In this document: positions 44,990 through 54,222 of the stretch, one piece after another
Position numbering within the stretch: the first letter of the stretch is position 1
How the letters are laid out: each line of letters begins with the position of its first letter
Notes under the pieces: model-generated
Seen by the model: only the letters and a program-made list of their open reading frames with translations
Databases searched by the model: none
What the model was told of the DNA's origin: nothing
From: TMED14 sp003507115
GTDB lineage: Bacteria > Bacteroidota > Bacteroidia > Flavobacteriales > Schleiferiaceae
Assembly (NCBI GenBank): GCA_943787925.1
Contig: CALSOH010000003.1
Span: 124,001-188,000 of the forward strand
Length of the DNA: 64,000 nt
Direction of reading: 5' to 3'
Position numbers and translations under genes: made by a program

Positions 44990-46189
44990 ATGATTCTTGA
45001 CATGAAAGTTCCCTCCCCCGGTGAGTCCATATCTGAAGTGGAAATTGCCAGCTGGTTGGTCAGCTCTGGCGACTACGTCGAAAAGGACCAAGCCATTGCG
45101 GAAGTGGATTCGGACAAGGCCACTTTGGAATTGCCCGCTGAAATGAGTGGGGTGATTGAAATTTTGGTGGAGCCCGGCACCACCGTGGCGGTGGGCCAAG
45201 TCGTCTGCAAAATTGACACCTCGGCAGAAGCACCTGCGGGCGGCGCAGCGAAACCTGCCGCAGCTGCGGCACCCAACCCTATGCCTGTGGCGGCCAGCGC
45301 GAGCACCCAGACCTATGCCACGGGCACTCCTAGCCCTGCCGCCAAGAAAATTCTGGATGAAAAAGGAATTTCCGCAGTGCAAGTGCAGGGTACAGGCAAG
45401 GATGGTCGCATCACGAAGGAAGATGCCGTCAACGCGAAAGTGGCCATGGGGTCGACAACCTCCGGACGCGGCGAAACCCGTCAGCGTATGAGTGCACTTC
45501 GCCGCAAGTTGGCGCAGCGCTTGGTCTCTGTCAAGAATGAAACAGCCATGTTGACCACGTTCAACGAGGTGGACATGAAGCCTATCATGGATTTGCGCAA
45601 GCAGTACAAAGAGGCCTTTGCCGAGAAGCACGGCGTCGGCTTGGGCTTCATGAGCTTCTTTACGTTGGCTGTGGTTCGTGCTTTGAAAATGTACCCGGCG
45701 GTGGCCAGCATGATTGACGGCGACGACATGGTCAGCTTTGACAGCACGGATATCTCGGTAGCGGTGAGTGGCCCCAAAGGCTTGATGGTGCCGGTGGTTC
45801 GCGACGCAGACACGCTAGATTTTGCAGGCGTTGAGTCGGCCATCAAGGATTTGGCAACCAAAGTGCGCGATGGAAAAATCACGGTCGATGAAATGACGGG
45901 AGGGTGCTTTACGATCACCAATGGTGGGGTCTTTGGATCCATGCTCAGTACACCTATTATCAATCCCCCGCAGAGCGCCATTTTGGGTATGCACAACATT
46001 GTCGAGCGCCCCGTCGTGGTGAACGGTGAAATCGTGGTACGCCCCATTATGTACGTCGCCTTGAGCTATGACCACCGCATCATTGACGGCCGCGAATCCG
46101 TCGGTACGTTGGTGGCCATCAAAGAGGCCTTGGAGAACCCCGTGGAGCACTTGATGGGCGGAGACGCCAAGAAGGGCCTCGGACTCTAA
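44990..46189 (+). CDS. sucB: Dihydrolipoyl succinyltransferase E2 component
   Basis: Core of the 2-oxoglutarate dehydrogenase complex, 399 residues. One N-terminal lipoyl domain with the lipoylated lysine in EVDSDKATLELP (about residue 43), an Ala/Pro-rich hinge at about 80-105, a peripheral-subunit-binding domain (TPSPAAKKILDEKGI through GKDGRITKEDAV), then the catalytic acyltransferase domain with TTFNEVDM, PPQSAILGMH and the active-site SYDHRIIDGRE. It pairs with sucA directly upstream; the shared lpd (E3) gene is not in the window. ATG 44990 is preferred; a second ATG four codons later also precedes the lipoyl domain. Confidence 0.95.
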   Translation: MILDMKVPSPGESISEVEIASWLVSSGDYVEKDQAIAEVDSDKATLELPAEMSGVIEILVEPGTTVAVGQVVCKIDTSAEAPAGGAAKPAAAAAPNPMPVAASASTQTYATGTPSPAAKKILDEKGISAVQVQGTGKDGRITKEDAVNAKVAMGSTTSGRGETRQRMSALRRKLAQRLVSVKNETAMLTTFNEVDMKPIMDLRKQYKEAFAEKHGVGLGFMSFFTLAVVRALKMYPAVASMIDGDDMVSFDSTDISVAVSGPKGLMVPVVRDADTLDFAGVESAIKDLATKVRDGKITVDEMTGGCFTITNGGVFGSMLSTPIINPPQSAILGMHNIVERPVVVNGEIVVRPIMYVALSYDHRIIDGRESVGTLVAIKEALENPVEHLMGGDAKKGLGL

Positions 46190-46199
46190 TCCCAATCCC

Positions 46200-46967
46200 T
46201 TGATCGATACGCACACGCATCTAGACAATCCGCAATTGGCGGAGGATATAGATGCCGTGATGGTGCGTGCTTTGGAGGCTGGCGTCACCCACATGTTTAT
46301 TCCCAATGTGGACGACGAGAGTTGGCCCCGAATGCAATCCCTACAAGCCCGGTATCCGGAACAAATTCGCTTGATGCTGGGGCTGCACCCTTGCGATGTG
46401 GGCGAAGATTGGGAAGCGGTATTGGACCGCTATGAGGCGCTTTGGGCGGAGCATGCGGCCGACTACATCGCCGTTGGGGAAATTGGCCTGGACCTGTACT
46501 GGGACAAGACCACCTTGGACCGGCAGTTGGCGGCCTTACACCGCCAATTGGACTGGTGCGTGACCTATGGCAAACCGTTTAGCATGCACGTTCGAGAGGC
46601 TTGGGGCCCCACGATGGAGGTCTTGCGCCAGCGCGCATGTCCCGAGTTAAAAGGGGTGCTCCATTGTTTTACAGGATCCACGGAGATCGCTCAAGAACTC
46701 ATCGCCATGGGCCACTCGCTTGGCATAGGCGGGGTGGCTACGTTTAAAACGGCTAAAGTGGTCGAGGTATTGCGGGAAGTGGGCTTAGACCAGGTGGTGC
46801 TGGAGACCGATAGTCCGTACTTAGCGCCCGTGCCTCATCGGGGAAAGCGCAACGAAAGCAGCTACACCCGTTTGGTCGCTCAGCACCTAGCCGATTCTCT
46901 GGGATTGACAACCGCGGAAGTAGACCATACCACGACCGCCAATGCGCGTCGTATCTTCCGGATGTAA
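46200..46967 (+). CDS. TatD-family metal-dependent DNase
   Basis: 255 residues of the TatD hydrolase family (TIM barrel, two metals). Motifs: IDTHTHLDN with the HxH pair, GLHPCDVGED, GEIGLDLYWD with the bridging Glu, PFSMHVREAW, GVLHCFTGS and ETDSPYLAPVPHRGKRNESS with the C-terminal Asp. Start is TTG 46200, 10 bases behind sucB, so it probably shares that transcript. Known members are 3'-5' DNases or quality-control deoxyribonucleases; activity here is inferred. The asparaginase gene begins 11 bases downstream. Confidence 0.9.
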   Translation: MIDTHTHLDNPQLAEDIDAVMVRALEAGVTHMFIPNVDDESWPRMQSLQARYPEQIRLMLGLHPCDVGEDWEAVLDRYEALWAEHAADYIAVGEIGLDLYWDKTTLDRQLAALHRQLDWCVTYGKPFSMHVREAWGPTMEVLRQRACPELKGVLHCFTGSTEIAQELIAMGHSLGIGGVATFKTAKVVEVLREVGLDQVVLETDSPYLAPVPHRGKRNESSYTRLVAQHLADSLGLTTAEVDHTTTANARRIFRM

Positions 46968-46977
46968 AGCCGGTTGC

Positions 46978-47968
46978 ATGAAACTTCTACTCATTTATAC
47001 AGGGGGAACCATAGGAATGGTTCAAAGCGAAGAGGGGGATTTGCATCCTTTTGACTTTGATCAGTTGCTCAAATTGGTTCCCGAAGTAGCCCGCCTAGAT
47101 GCACAGATTGAAACCTGGCAGCCCTGGGAACCCATGGACAGCAGCGACATGCAGCCGGAGCATTGGGCCCTACTCGCCAAAGGCATGGATGCGCGCCGAA
47201 AAGACTACGACGGCTTTGTCGTCCTTCATGGAACAGATACGATGGCGTACACGGCTTCTGCGTTGAGTTTTATGCTATTGAACTTTGGAAAACCCGTTGT
47301 TTTCACTGGAAGCCAATTGCCCGTGGGGGTCCTTAGGAGCGATGCGCGTGAAAACCTCATCACGGCGCTCGAATTGGCGATGGCCACGGATGCCGCGGGC
47401 GCCCCGATGCTCCAAGAGGTGGCTATTTATTTTGAATACCAGCTGCTCCGGGCCAACCGCGCCTACAAGCGTTCTTCCCAGAACTTTAACGCTTTTGAAA
47501 GCCCCAATTATCCACCCTTAGGCGGAGGCAGGTGTCTGCCTTGCAGCTATCATGCAAGACACTCTCTGTGGAGGCCTACGGGCACGTACCAGGTACCTCC
47601 TGCGTCGGATACGCGTCGGTGGGGTGCTTCTGCTTCTGGTGCCAGGGATGGATCCCAGCGTTTGGCTCGGAGGCTATCTGTCTGGATGCACGGTCTGTGA
47701 TGTGGTCAGTCCTGCACACCTTTGGGAGCGGCAATGCGCCGAACTGGGACTGGCTTCCACCGCGCTTGGATCGAAGCCGGACAGCAGCGCGGCATCTCCT
47801 TCCTCAATGCGTCCCAATGTCCGATGGTGAGGGGGTGTTCGTCAGCCTGCCTATGCCGCTTCCCGAACGCTTCGCCATGCGGGCGTTTTCTCCGCTGGGG
47901 ATATGACCTTAGAAGCGGTGATCACTAAGTCCATGTGGCTGTCTCGGCCAGGGCAAGCAGGGGGCTGA
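46978..47968 (+). pseudogene. Type I L-asparaginase, full length but broken by several indels
   Basis: The intact first part (from ATG 46978) is a type I asparaginase: IYTGGTIGMVQSEEG with the nucleophile Thr, VVLHGTDTMAYTASALSFML with the second Thr and Asp, and VVFTGSQLPVG. After AFESPNYPPLGG (about 47521) the frame is lost. The expected remainder continues in pieces in other frames: RVGGVLLLLVPGMDP, FGSGNAPNWDWLP, EAGQQRGISFLNASQCPMV, and finally AGVFSAGDMTLEAVITKSMWL ending at TGA 47966-47968. Total length is about 330 codons, normal for the family, so only small indels (at least four) and no large deletion are involved. The enzyme would deaminate asparagine in the cytoplasm. Either a very recent pseudogene or local sequence errors; neighbouring genes show the same pattern. 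It overlaps the 3' end of the thioredoxin-like gene. Confidence 0.75.
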
Positions 47969-48622
47969 GCTTTTCGCGAACGGCTTTTGCGCACCAATCT
48001 TGGCGGGCGAGCGCTCGTTTATAGACCTGCGCCGAGGGCTCCTGGGCGAGTTCCATTTGAATCGCTTGCTGTTTGTCTATGGCATACCACTTGTGAAGTT
48101 CCTCGGTACATAGGTATGTGCTAGTGTCCGGATTCGCTTTAATGCGTGCCACGAGGTCCATGGCATACGCGTGGTCGGGGTCCCCAGGTTTTGCCATGAC
48201 CGTCCAATCGGGCTCGTGAGCTGCAAGGGTCTTTGGGATGCTTCGTCCGCCATTGGTGAGGTAGGCATCCATGAGTTCCAAATTTTGATCGCGAAAGAGA
48301 CCCGACTTTCGCTTCAATGCGACCATTGCTCGCTCTGTGCGATCGCAGCTTGGACCGGTATGCTCTGTGCGCCGTCCCCACACCAATGTTCGTTTATGAT
48401 CAGCCATTTGCTGCCCTGTGGCGCATTCAAGGCAGGCCACTTCCACCTCGGGATTCAGTTGGAAACGGCTGACAGAGTCGCTTCACTCTTTGTTGATTGA
48501 TCGGGAGGTAGCGGTCCATGCCCTCCAAATCTTTGGGCATCGCTTGCAGCAAGTCGTCCAAATAGGTCTCTACCGGTAAGCGCCTTTTCCCAATACGCCT
48601 GATAGGCTAGGTTCAAATTCAT
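47925..48622 (-). pseudogene. Thioredoxin-family protein, broken by indels
   Basis: Reading from ATG 48622 gives NLAYQAYWEKALT, then after a shift VETYLDDLLQAMPKDLEG, later KWLIINEHWCGDGAQSIPVQ in another frame, then NLELMDAYLTNGGRSIPKTLA and an alpha-helical end. These pieces in order match the Bacteroidota thioredoxin-like family with a WCGD-type active-site start and the cis-Pro loop GGRSIPK. The expected total of about 232 codons is preserved, so at least three one-base indels, not a deletion, break it. Start is supported by GACCTTTG 5 nt upstream. In relatives this is a small cytoplasmic thiol protein of unknown partner; only one Cys is visible in the active-site region (WCGD). It converges on the broken asparaginase gene. 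Confidence 0.65.
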
Positions 48623-48627
48623 AGCTA

Positions 48628-48635
48628 CAAAGGTC
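48628..48635 (-). promoter_or_regulatory. -7 element GACCTTTG
   Basis: Minus strand, 5 nt from ATG 48622; same variant and spacing as the porin gene (54223-54230). Confidence 0.5.
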
Positions 48636-48684
48636 TTGCTACAGTCCGTGTATAGTCAAACGTTTGCAGGGCAGGCCTTTTATG

Positions 48685-48692
48685 TATCTTTG
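48685..48692 (+). promoter_or_regulatory. -7 element TATCTTTG for tRNA-Ser
   Basis: Perfect TAnnTTTG box 17 nt upstream of the mature tRNA 5' end. Confidence 0.65.
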
Positions 48693-48709
48693 CCGCCCAC
48701 AACATCTTT

Positions 48710-48796
48710 GGAGAGGTGTCCGAGTGGTTGAAGGAGCACGCCTGGAAAGTGTGTATACGGGAAACTGTATCGGGGGTTCGAATCCCCCTCTCTCCG
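48710..48796 (+). tRNA. tRNA-Ser (anticodon GGA)
   Basis: 87-base class II tRNA. The acceptor stem GGAGAG pairs with CTCTCC, with a G-T pair closing position 7; the anticodon loop CTGGAAA sits between CACGC and GTGTG; a long variable arm (GTATACGGGAAACTGTATC region) follows; the T arm is CGGGGGTTCGAATCCCC. Discriminator G at 48796. The 3' CCA is not encoded. GGA reads UCC and UCU serine codons. It has its own promoter and terminator. Confidence 0.95.
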
Positions 48797-48812
48797 CAAG
48801 AACGACGCAAAA

Positions 48813-48837
48813 CCCACGATGCAATCGTGGGTTTTTT
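48813..48837 (+). terminator. Intrinsic terminator of tRNA-Ser
   Basis: Perfect 8-bp stem CCCACGAT/ATCGTGGG with a GCA loop and six Ts. Confidence 0.9.
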
Positions 48838-48976
48838 GATTTCTGGGGTGCGGTAAGCTTGATTAGCGGCAGCCCAGAAAAACAAAAATCTGCGCGCCGT
48901 AGGCGTAAATAGTTTTGTGTCGTCTTGCAGGGTCCCCCTACGGGGATCACCCGACCAAAGGGAAGGGTAATCCTCC

Positions 48977-48984
48977 TATCTTTA
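48977..48984 (+). promoter_or_regulatory. Probable -7 element TATCTTTA
   Basis: Seven of eight matches, 34 nt before the S15 peptidase ATG. Gives a leader of about 28 bases. Confidence 0.4.
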
Positions 48985-49018
48985 GTAAGGTAACCTTGAC
49001 GGCCAACCCCCATACGCC

Positions 49019-50831
49019 ATGAAACACCCCCATCTCCTTGCGGTCGCTTTAGCGGCTTCCTCTTTTCTGAGCCTCCACGCACAAGTAGGGCCCATTTTTG
49101 AAAACGGCCAAGCGCAGAAAGTACCTGCTTTTGAGAACCCAAAGGAATGGATTCGGGAAGACCTCTGGGTAGAAACAGAATTTGACACCGATGGGGATGG
49201 GATTTTGGACCGAATGCACGTCGATGTCACCCGCCCTGCCCAAACCAATGAGGGCCTGAAACTTCCAGTTATCTATGAAAGTAGCCCGTATTATGCGGGA
49301 ACGGCAGGAAATGATCGGGATCTTTTTTGGAACGTAAAGCATGAATTGGGGGAAGTGCCAGAACCGCCAAGGCATACCGAAGTGGTGCGAAAAGGGGAAC
49401 GCCCGATTCTTTCGAATTCACAAATCAACACCTGGGTTCCCAGAGGATTTGTAGTGGTGCACTCCAGCTCGCCAGGAACGGGGTTGTCGGATGGTTCACC
49501 CACGGTGGGAGGAGATAATGAATCCTTAGCGCCCAAGGCAGTTATTGAGTGGCTTACAGGCAAAGAAAACGGGTACTCCACGCGCACGGGAGACGAAAAA
49601 GTCTATGCCTTTTGGTCCACGGGAAAGGTGGGTATGACAGGAACGTCGTACAATGGCACCTTGCCCCTAGCCGCGGCTACAACGGGCGTGGAAGGCCTGA
49701 AGGCCATCATCCCTGTTGCGCCGAATACCTCGTACTACCACTACTACCGATCGAATGGATTAGTGCGCAGTCCTGGCGGGTATCTCGGCGAGGACATAGA
49801 TGTGCTCTATGAGTTCATCCATAGCGGAGAGGAATCCAAACGCGCATTTTGGGAATAGAACCGTTCGGGACGAAGTCATGCGGGCAAATATGGACCGAGC
49901 AACAGGGGACTACAATGATTTTTGGGCCGGTCGTGATTACCTCCATGACCTTGGGCCAATGCGCGCTGCACTCCTGATGTCCCACGGTTTCAATGATTGG
50001 AATGTGATGCCTGAGCACAGCAACCGCATCTACCAGGCGGCCAAGGATATGGGGCTTACCTGTTCAAATCTACTACCACCAAGGTGGCCACGGTGGCCCC
50101 CTCCCTTGGAGATGATGAATAAGTGGTTTACCCATTTTTTGTACGATGTTGAAAACGGTGTCGAGGAAGAACCCAAAGCCTGGATTGTGCGGGAAGGGGA
50201 TCTGCGCTCCCAGCCCACTCCGTATGCGGATTTCCCCAACCCTGCCGCGGAACCCGTCGCCTTGCACCTGCGAAAAGGCGGCAGTGCCGCAGGCCGATTG
50301 AGTTTGAAAAAGCCACGCGCTGGACGGGAACGTTTGGTGGATGACGTAGCGTTTTCTGGGGCTGATTTGGCCAGGGCATCCGCATCCAACCACAGGCTGC
50401 TTTATGTTACACCTGTGCTCAAAGAGGCCGTTCACCTTTCTGGTCTGGCAACGGTGCGCATTCGCTTGGCTTCATCTAAACCCGCCGCAAACCTTTCCGT
50501 TTGGTTAGTGTCCTTGCCCTGGGATTCCTCAGATCGAACGCCCATATACCACAACATCATTACCCGTGGATGGGCCGATCCTCAAAACCATGCGAGCGTG
50601 CGCAGCAGTGAGCCGCTTGTGCCAGGCACCTATTATTCCTTGAGCTTTGATCTGCAACCGGACGACCAGGTCATTCCTGCGGGGCAACAAATTGGACTCA
50701 TGATTTTTTCAAGTGATCAAGAGTTTACGCTGCACCCAGAAGCCGGTACCGAATTGACTATAGACTTAAAGAACACGGAACTTCTACTGCCCATTGTAGG
50801 GGGTAAAAAGGCGTTCAAGTCTGCGTGGTAA
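49019..50831 (+). pseudogene. Xaa-Pro dipeptidyl-peptidase (S15/CocE type), frameshifted
   Basis: Exported serine hydrolase, about 604 codons in all. Signal peptide 1-21 (LLAVALAASSFLSLHAQ). The first intact part contains RGFVVVHSSSPGTGLSDG and the nucleophile elbow GMTGTSYNGTLP, then ends early at FWE. One extra G in a GGG run (about 49851-49853) explains it: the next frame continues with NRTVRDEVMRANMDRATGDY and LLMSHGFNDWNV (acid residue). Near 50057 an extra A shifts the frame again, giving VQIYYHQGGHGG (catalytic His) in a third frame, and a missing C near 50097-50101 restores it at LEMMNKWFTHFLYDVENG. The C-terminal jelly-roll (LSFDLQPDDQVIPAGQQIGLMIFS) is intact. Full catalytic machinery exists across frames, so this is a gene with homopolymer indels, real or from sequencing. 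Confidence 0.8.
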
Positions 50832-50840
50832 GGCCTGCCT

Positions 50841-50998
50841 TCAAGGAGTAGTTATCCCGTCGTAGACGACCACCTTTTTCCATAAGTGCTGGTAATTTTC
50901 AATAAAGGCCAGATGGATGGGGTGCGACTGGTAGGCATCCTGGGCTTCTACCGATTCGCATTCGGGTGGGTTTAAAGGCAAAAAATACGCAAATCGGC
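50841..50998 (-). pseudogene. C-terminal fragment of a Dabb-family protein
   Basis: Short minus-strand remnant, too small for an ORF caller. It reads RFAYFLPLNPPECES, then VEAQDAYQSHPIHLAFIEN and YQHLWKKVVVYDG before a TGA. The AYQxHPxHLAFIEN block and VVVYD end match the second half of stress-responsive A/B-barrel (Dabb) proteins of about 100 residues. The first half is missing: the promoter and start of the next gene occupy its place. It fills the gap between the S15 peptidase and the sulfotransferase-like gene. Unlike its neighbours this one really lacks sequence. Confidence 0.5.
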
Positions 50999-51005
50999 TG
51001 TGGAA

Positions 51006-51013
51006 TACCTTTG
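51006..51013 (+). promoter_or_regulatory. -7 element TACCTTTG
   Basis: Perfect box, 4 nt before ATG 51018; corrects an apparent start at 51000. Confidence 0.6.
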
Positions 51014-51017
51014 CCGA

Positions 51018-52316
51018 ATGAAAGAAAAGTGGATGAGCCGGCTGGCCGCGGGAATCAGCATCGTCGCGGGAATGTCTTTATTTGGCTGGAGCGTCAAGCA
51101 AGTGAGTACGGGCCAATCGACCTGGCCCGAAGGTCTACAAGCGCCCCTTCGCGCCTTTGTGGGCTTTTTGGACGTTTTTGAAGCGGCGAGGGAAGAAGTG
51201 TCAGCCCTTCCCGAAACCTTTGTGAAGACCCCCGAAGATTTTCAACCGGTGAATACGCTAGACGAGGATGTGGTCGTGCTGACCAGCTTCCACAATGCCG
51301 AGGATACGCGCACCGTAGCCCTTCTCAATCTGCGCACAGGAGAAACGCTGAAAACCTGGACCATTGCGCAATTGGCCGTGCCTCAAGACCGAATTGTGCA
51401 CAGCATCATGCTGCCGGACAGCTCCTTGATTTATGGGCTGGATTGGTATTCGGGGCTCGATTCGGATCGATAAAAACAGCCAGCGCATTTGGCACCAGGA
51501 CAGCATCATCCACCACCACGGAAAAAATTTGGCGGCGGACAGTACCCTATGGGCCTGTAGCTATGAGAAGGAAGCCGGGCAAGCCGTTGTACTATAGGCC
51601 CGTATTTCGCAACGGGAATGGGGCCGCTTTCCCTACCTAGACAACCATATCACGCAAATTCATGCCTACACAGGGGAGGTTTTGTTCCACAAAAGTTTGA
51701 CCGAAATCCTCATGGAAAATGGACTCACGCATGTGCTGGTCAAAAGCGAAACCCCCGGCGACCCCATTCACGTCAACGATATCGAACCGGTCCTACACGA
51801 CGGTCCCTATTTCAAGCGGGGCGATCTGTTTATCAGCGCCCGGAATGGCTCCTGGATCATGCACTATCCGACCCTGCTACCGGCAAAGTTATTCGCCTCC
51901 TTGAGGGCCCTTTCTACAGCCAGCATGATGTGGACATTGAATCCGACAGCACCCTCACCGTTTTCAACAACAACTGCCTCCAGAATGAGCGGCCCCACCC
52001 CGTCCAAAGTGGCCCATGAGCGCGCTCGCGTCCTATGAGGTCGGGTCCTTTAGCTCCCAAGCAGTACGTATCTACTCTAAATCGCCCTCGGCTTGGACGT
52101 GCTCGATCGGGAGCCGTCTGGGAGGCCAATGACCTCTTCAGCTTTCACCGAGGGCATCGTGGACGCACCTCCCTGGGTGGCGGCTACTTTGTCGAGGAGC
52201 AAAACAGCAGTGTGCTCTGGGTGATTCAAGATGGTCTGGTGCGCTATAAAAACGTCTTGTCCTCCCACCATCCAGGCTACCACCATTTGGCCAACTGGGC
52301 GCGGGTGATGCCTTAA
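51018..52316 (+). pseudogene. Arylsulfotransferase-like (ASST) protein, broken by indels
   Basis: The N-terminal part (to 51473) has an anchor helix (LAAGISIVAGMSLFGWSV) and the start of a beta-propeller (VVLTSFHNAEDTRTVALLN, IMLPDSSLIYGLDWYSG). Beyond it, successive pieces in other frames keep family order: RIDKNSQRIWHQDSIIHHHG, then HITQIHAYTGEVLFHKSL with PIHVNDIEPVLHDGPYFKRG and GDLFISARNGSWIMHY, then ATGKVIRLLEGPFYSQHDVD and FNNNCLQNE, and finally GGGYFVEEQNSSVLWVIQDG to the stop at 52314-52316. Total about 433 codons, a normal length, with at least four indels. Relatives are membrane-anchored propellers labelled arylsulfotransferase or PQQ-like; the sulfotransferase activity is unproven. 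It converges on the YdeI-type gene and their stops share the TTAA. Confidence 0.6.
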
Positions 52317-52362
52317 GCGTTTCTGGAGCTGCTTGTGCGAGCCGTCGCAGTTGGGCATGCGT

Positions 52363-52968
52363 TTAGACAAGCCGCAGATACAGTCGTTCATGCCCTTGCC
52401 CTTTGAGAATGCGGGGTCGGTATTTGGCAATGCGATCTGCGCGTGTGGCGGACTGTTTTGCGCCAGCAATGAAGAGGATGTAAGCCCGTTGCCGCCCGGG
52501 GGTCAGAGCGCCCCAAGCCTCCGCCAGCGGGGCATCAGTTTTAAAAGCCTCCGTGAGTTCTTCCGGCACCTCATAGTCGTCCACCGTCTTCATCTCCACT
52601 TTCAGGCCTGCACGTTCTGCATCCATGGCGTCCTGAATGTACTGCTGGAGCATCTTCCGGTCCTTCTGGATAGACGCTAGCGAGGTGTATTGGATCCAGC
52701 GCCCTGCCTGGGTGTTTTCGCCCGGCTTGGTCAACACTCCCTCAGGATCAGGCAACAAAGCCCCATTGAAAAAACTGATGGCACAGTGGTTTTTAAACGC
52801 ACCTAGACCGACCAAATTGGTGCCGCGGTACACATACACGGGCGTAGACCATTTGGTCGTCTCTTCCAGCTCCGTATCGCGAAGGATATCTACGAGGGCC
52901 GAAAGTTCTTCCTGCCAGAGGCCTTGGTCTTGGAGGTAGTCGTCTACGTGGGGATAGGTTTTGCGCAT
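52363..52968 (-). CDS. YdeI/OmdA-family protein, 3' end frameshifted before a CDGSH motif
   Basis: 201 residues as read, starting MRKTYPHVDDYLQD. A DUF1801/iron chaperone-like domain (about 20-115: LEETTKWSTPVYVYRGTN, LVGLGAFKNHCAISFFNG) is followed by the YdeI C-terminal helices (VPEELTEAFKTD, LTPGRQRAYILFIAGAKQ, TRADRIAKYRPRIL). The frame ends oddly at KGQGHERLYLRLV. One G fewer in the GGG near 52405 restores KGKGMNDCICGLSKRM then PNCDGSHKQL, an exact CxCx2Sx3PxCDGSH iron-sulfur signature. The true protein therefore probably continues to about 52325-52313. A weak box (TATCTTCC) lies 3 nt before the ATG. Function unknown; family members are implicated in stress or peptide resistance in other bacteria, which I do not extend here. 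Confidence 0.8.
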   Translation of the reverse strand: MRKTYPHVDDYLQDQGLWQEELSALVDILRDTELEETTKWSTPVYVYRGTNLVGLGAFKNHCAISFFNGALLPDPEGVLTKPGENTQAGRWIQYTSLASIQKDRKMLQQYIQDAMDAERAGLKVEMKTVDDYEVPEELTEAFKTDAPLAEAWGALTPGRQRAYILFIAGAKQSATRADRIAKYRPRILKGQGHERLYLRLV

Positions 52969-53002
52969 GGGGGAAGATAGATTCTACCCTCCAAATTAAC
53001 AT

Positions 53003-54217
53003 CTAGAAGTGCAACTCAAAACCAGCACGGAAACTTACCGAACTGGGTGCGCCGTTGCTCCACAAATACCCTAGGTCTGACTGAACTTTAAGGTTATGAC
53101 CTGAGATGAATTTGTTCAATCCAAGGGTGATTTCCGTTTTGTTTTTAAGTGCCGTAATGGGATCAAACGTCACCGAGGAGGCACGTGCTGCAACTTCCAC
53201 TTTGGGAGAAATAAATTGGCCTGCGCATACATTCCATGCGGTGCCTATACCGATCACATCTCCGGTTAAACTACCGTCGTTATTCGTGGCAAATGCGTTG
53301 GCGGATTGCCGCGCAGCCCACTCTCCCATGAAACTGAATCCTTGGAATTTGAACATAGCATCGATGAAATGGGTCTCAATAGAGGATTCAAATAAACTCC
53401 CATCGCTCAGATACATATATGAGCCCATGTTCCCTCTAGTTTTTACGGCGCGGTGATTGAAGTCATAGGTGTAGGAAAGCATCAGTTTTGGAGATTCCTC
53501 GCGATGAATGGCAGACATCACATAATCTCCTTTTTCGGCAAATTCACCAAAAGGCAAGAGTTCAATACGTGCGGTATATTCTAGGCCACCCTCATTGCCC
53601 GTGGCGATATTCCTCCCTTCACCCTGTGATAGGGCCAAAATCTCACGCGTAATAAAGGATTTTCCCCACAAAGTTTTATGTCGAAGTTGTACACCTAAGT
53701 CCCGATCAATGTTAAAAGAACTATTTAAAATGGAGCGATCAATAAATTGCATGTTGGCCGAAGAAACAACGCGCTCAATATTACCAGGAAGCTTTGTTTG
53801 ACCAGCCCAAAGCTCAAATCCGGGAGCAAATTTCCATCGAATCAAAGCATCCAAAATGAGGCGGTTTGTGTTTTTGGTGAATTCGCTTCCACCAGATAGG
53901 TCATCGTTCGAAAGGCCAAATTCTAACTTGTAGATAATAGATGGTGCATAGGCCCAACCATCAAATTTGAATCGTGAACGTCGGATCAAAAAAGATTGGT
54001 CAATCGTGCCATAGTCATCTTTCGCAAATGCCGTAGCATAATAACGGGTTTGAAAACGAGGAGCGAATTTCACACTGAAGCTTTTATCCTCTGCGGTGTA
54101 ATTGAGCAATCCGTTCCCAAAACTTTGGTTTGCGCCTTGTTGGCCGAATGCAGTCCAAATTGAACTGACGAACATTAACGCCACATAACAAGGGCGTAAC
54201 ATAGAGGTCATTTTCAT
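53003..54217 (-). CDS. Phosphate-selective porin O/P-type outer-membrane porin
   Basis: 404 residues. Signal peptide 1-25 (YVALMFVSSIWTAFGQ). The remainder is a 16-stranded-type porin: FAPRFQTRYYATAF, IRRSRFKFDGWAYAPSIIYKLEFGLS, ALIRWKFAPGFELWAGQTKLPG, SYTYDFNHRA, and it ends SVSFRAGFELHF with a terminal Phe. RxRRSRFKFDGW and GQTKLP are characteristic of the OprO/OprP family. Substrate selectivity (phosphate or polyphosphate) cannot be judged. Start ATG 54217 (MKMTS) lies 5 nt behind GACCTTTG. katG is divergent across a 332-base gap. It is probably monocistronic. Confidence 0.85.
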   Translation of the reverse strand: MKMTSMLRPCYVALMFVSSIWTAFGQQGANQSFGNGLLNYTAEDKSFSVKFAPRFQTRYYATAFAKDDYGTIDQSFLIRRSRFKFDGWAYAPSIIYKLEFGLSNDDLSGGSEFTKNTNRLILDALIRWKFAPGFELWAGQTKLPGNIERVVSSANMQFIDRSILNSSFNIDRDLGVQLRHKTLWGKSFITREILALSQGEGRNIATGNEGGLEYTARIELLPFGEFAEKGDYVMSAIHREESPKLMLSYTYDFNHRAVKTRGNMGSYMYLSDGSLFESSIETHFIDAMFKFQGFSFMGEWAARQSANAFATNNDGSLTGDVIGIGTAWNVCAGQFISPKVEVAARASSVTFDPITALKNKTEITLGLNKFISGHNLKVQSDLGYLWSNGAPSSVSFRAGFELHF

Positions 54218-54222
54218 GTCGT

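Noticed and set aside
48625..49142. Minus-strand ORFs antisense to tRNA-Ser with GERGIRTPD and AERGGFEPP-like wording
   Set aside because: These are translations of the reverse strand of a tRNA gene, a well-known source of false proteins; no promoter or family support.
47500..52970. Genomic island or defence locus
   Set aside because: The genes are ordinary metabolic or envelope families with no integrase, phage or toxin genes; tRNA-Ser is intact with no attachment-site duplication that I can see.
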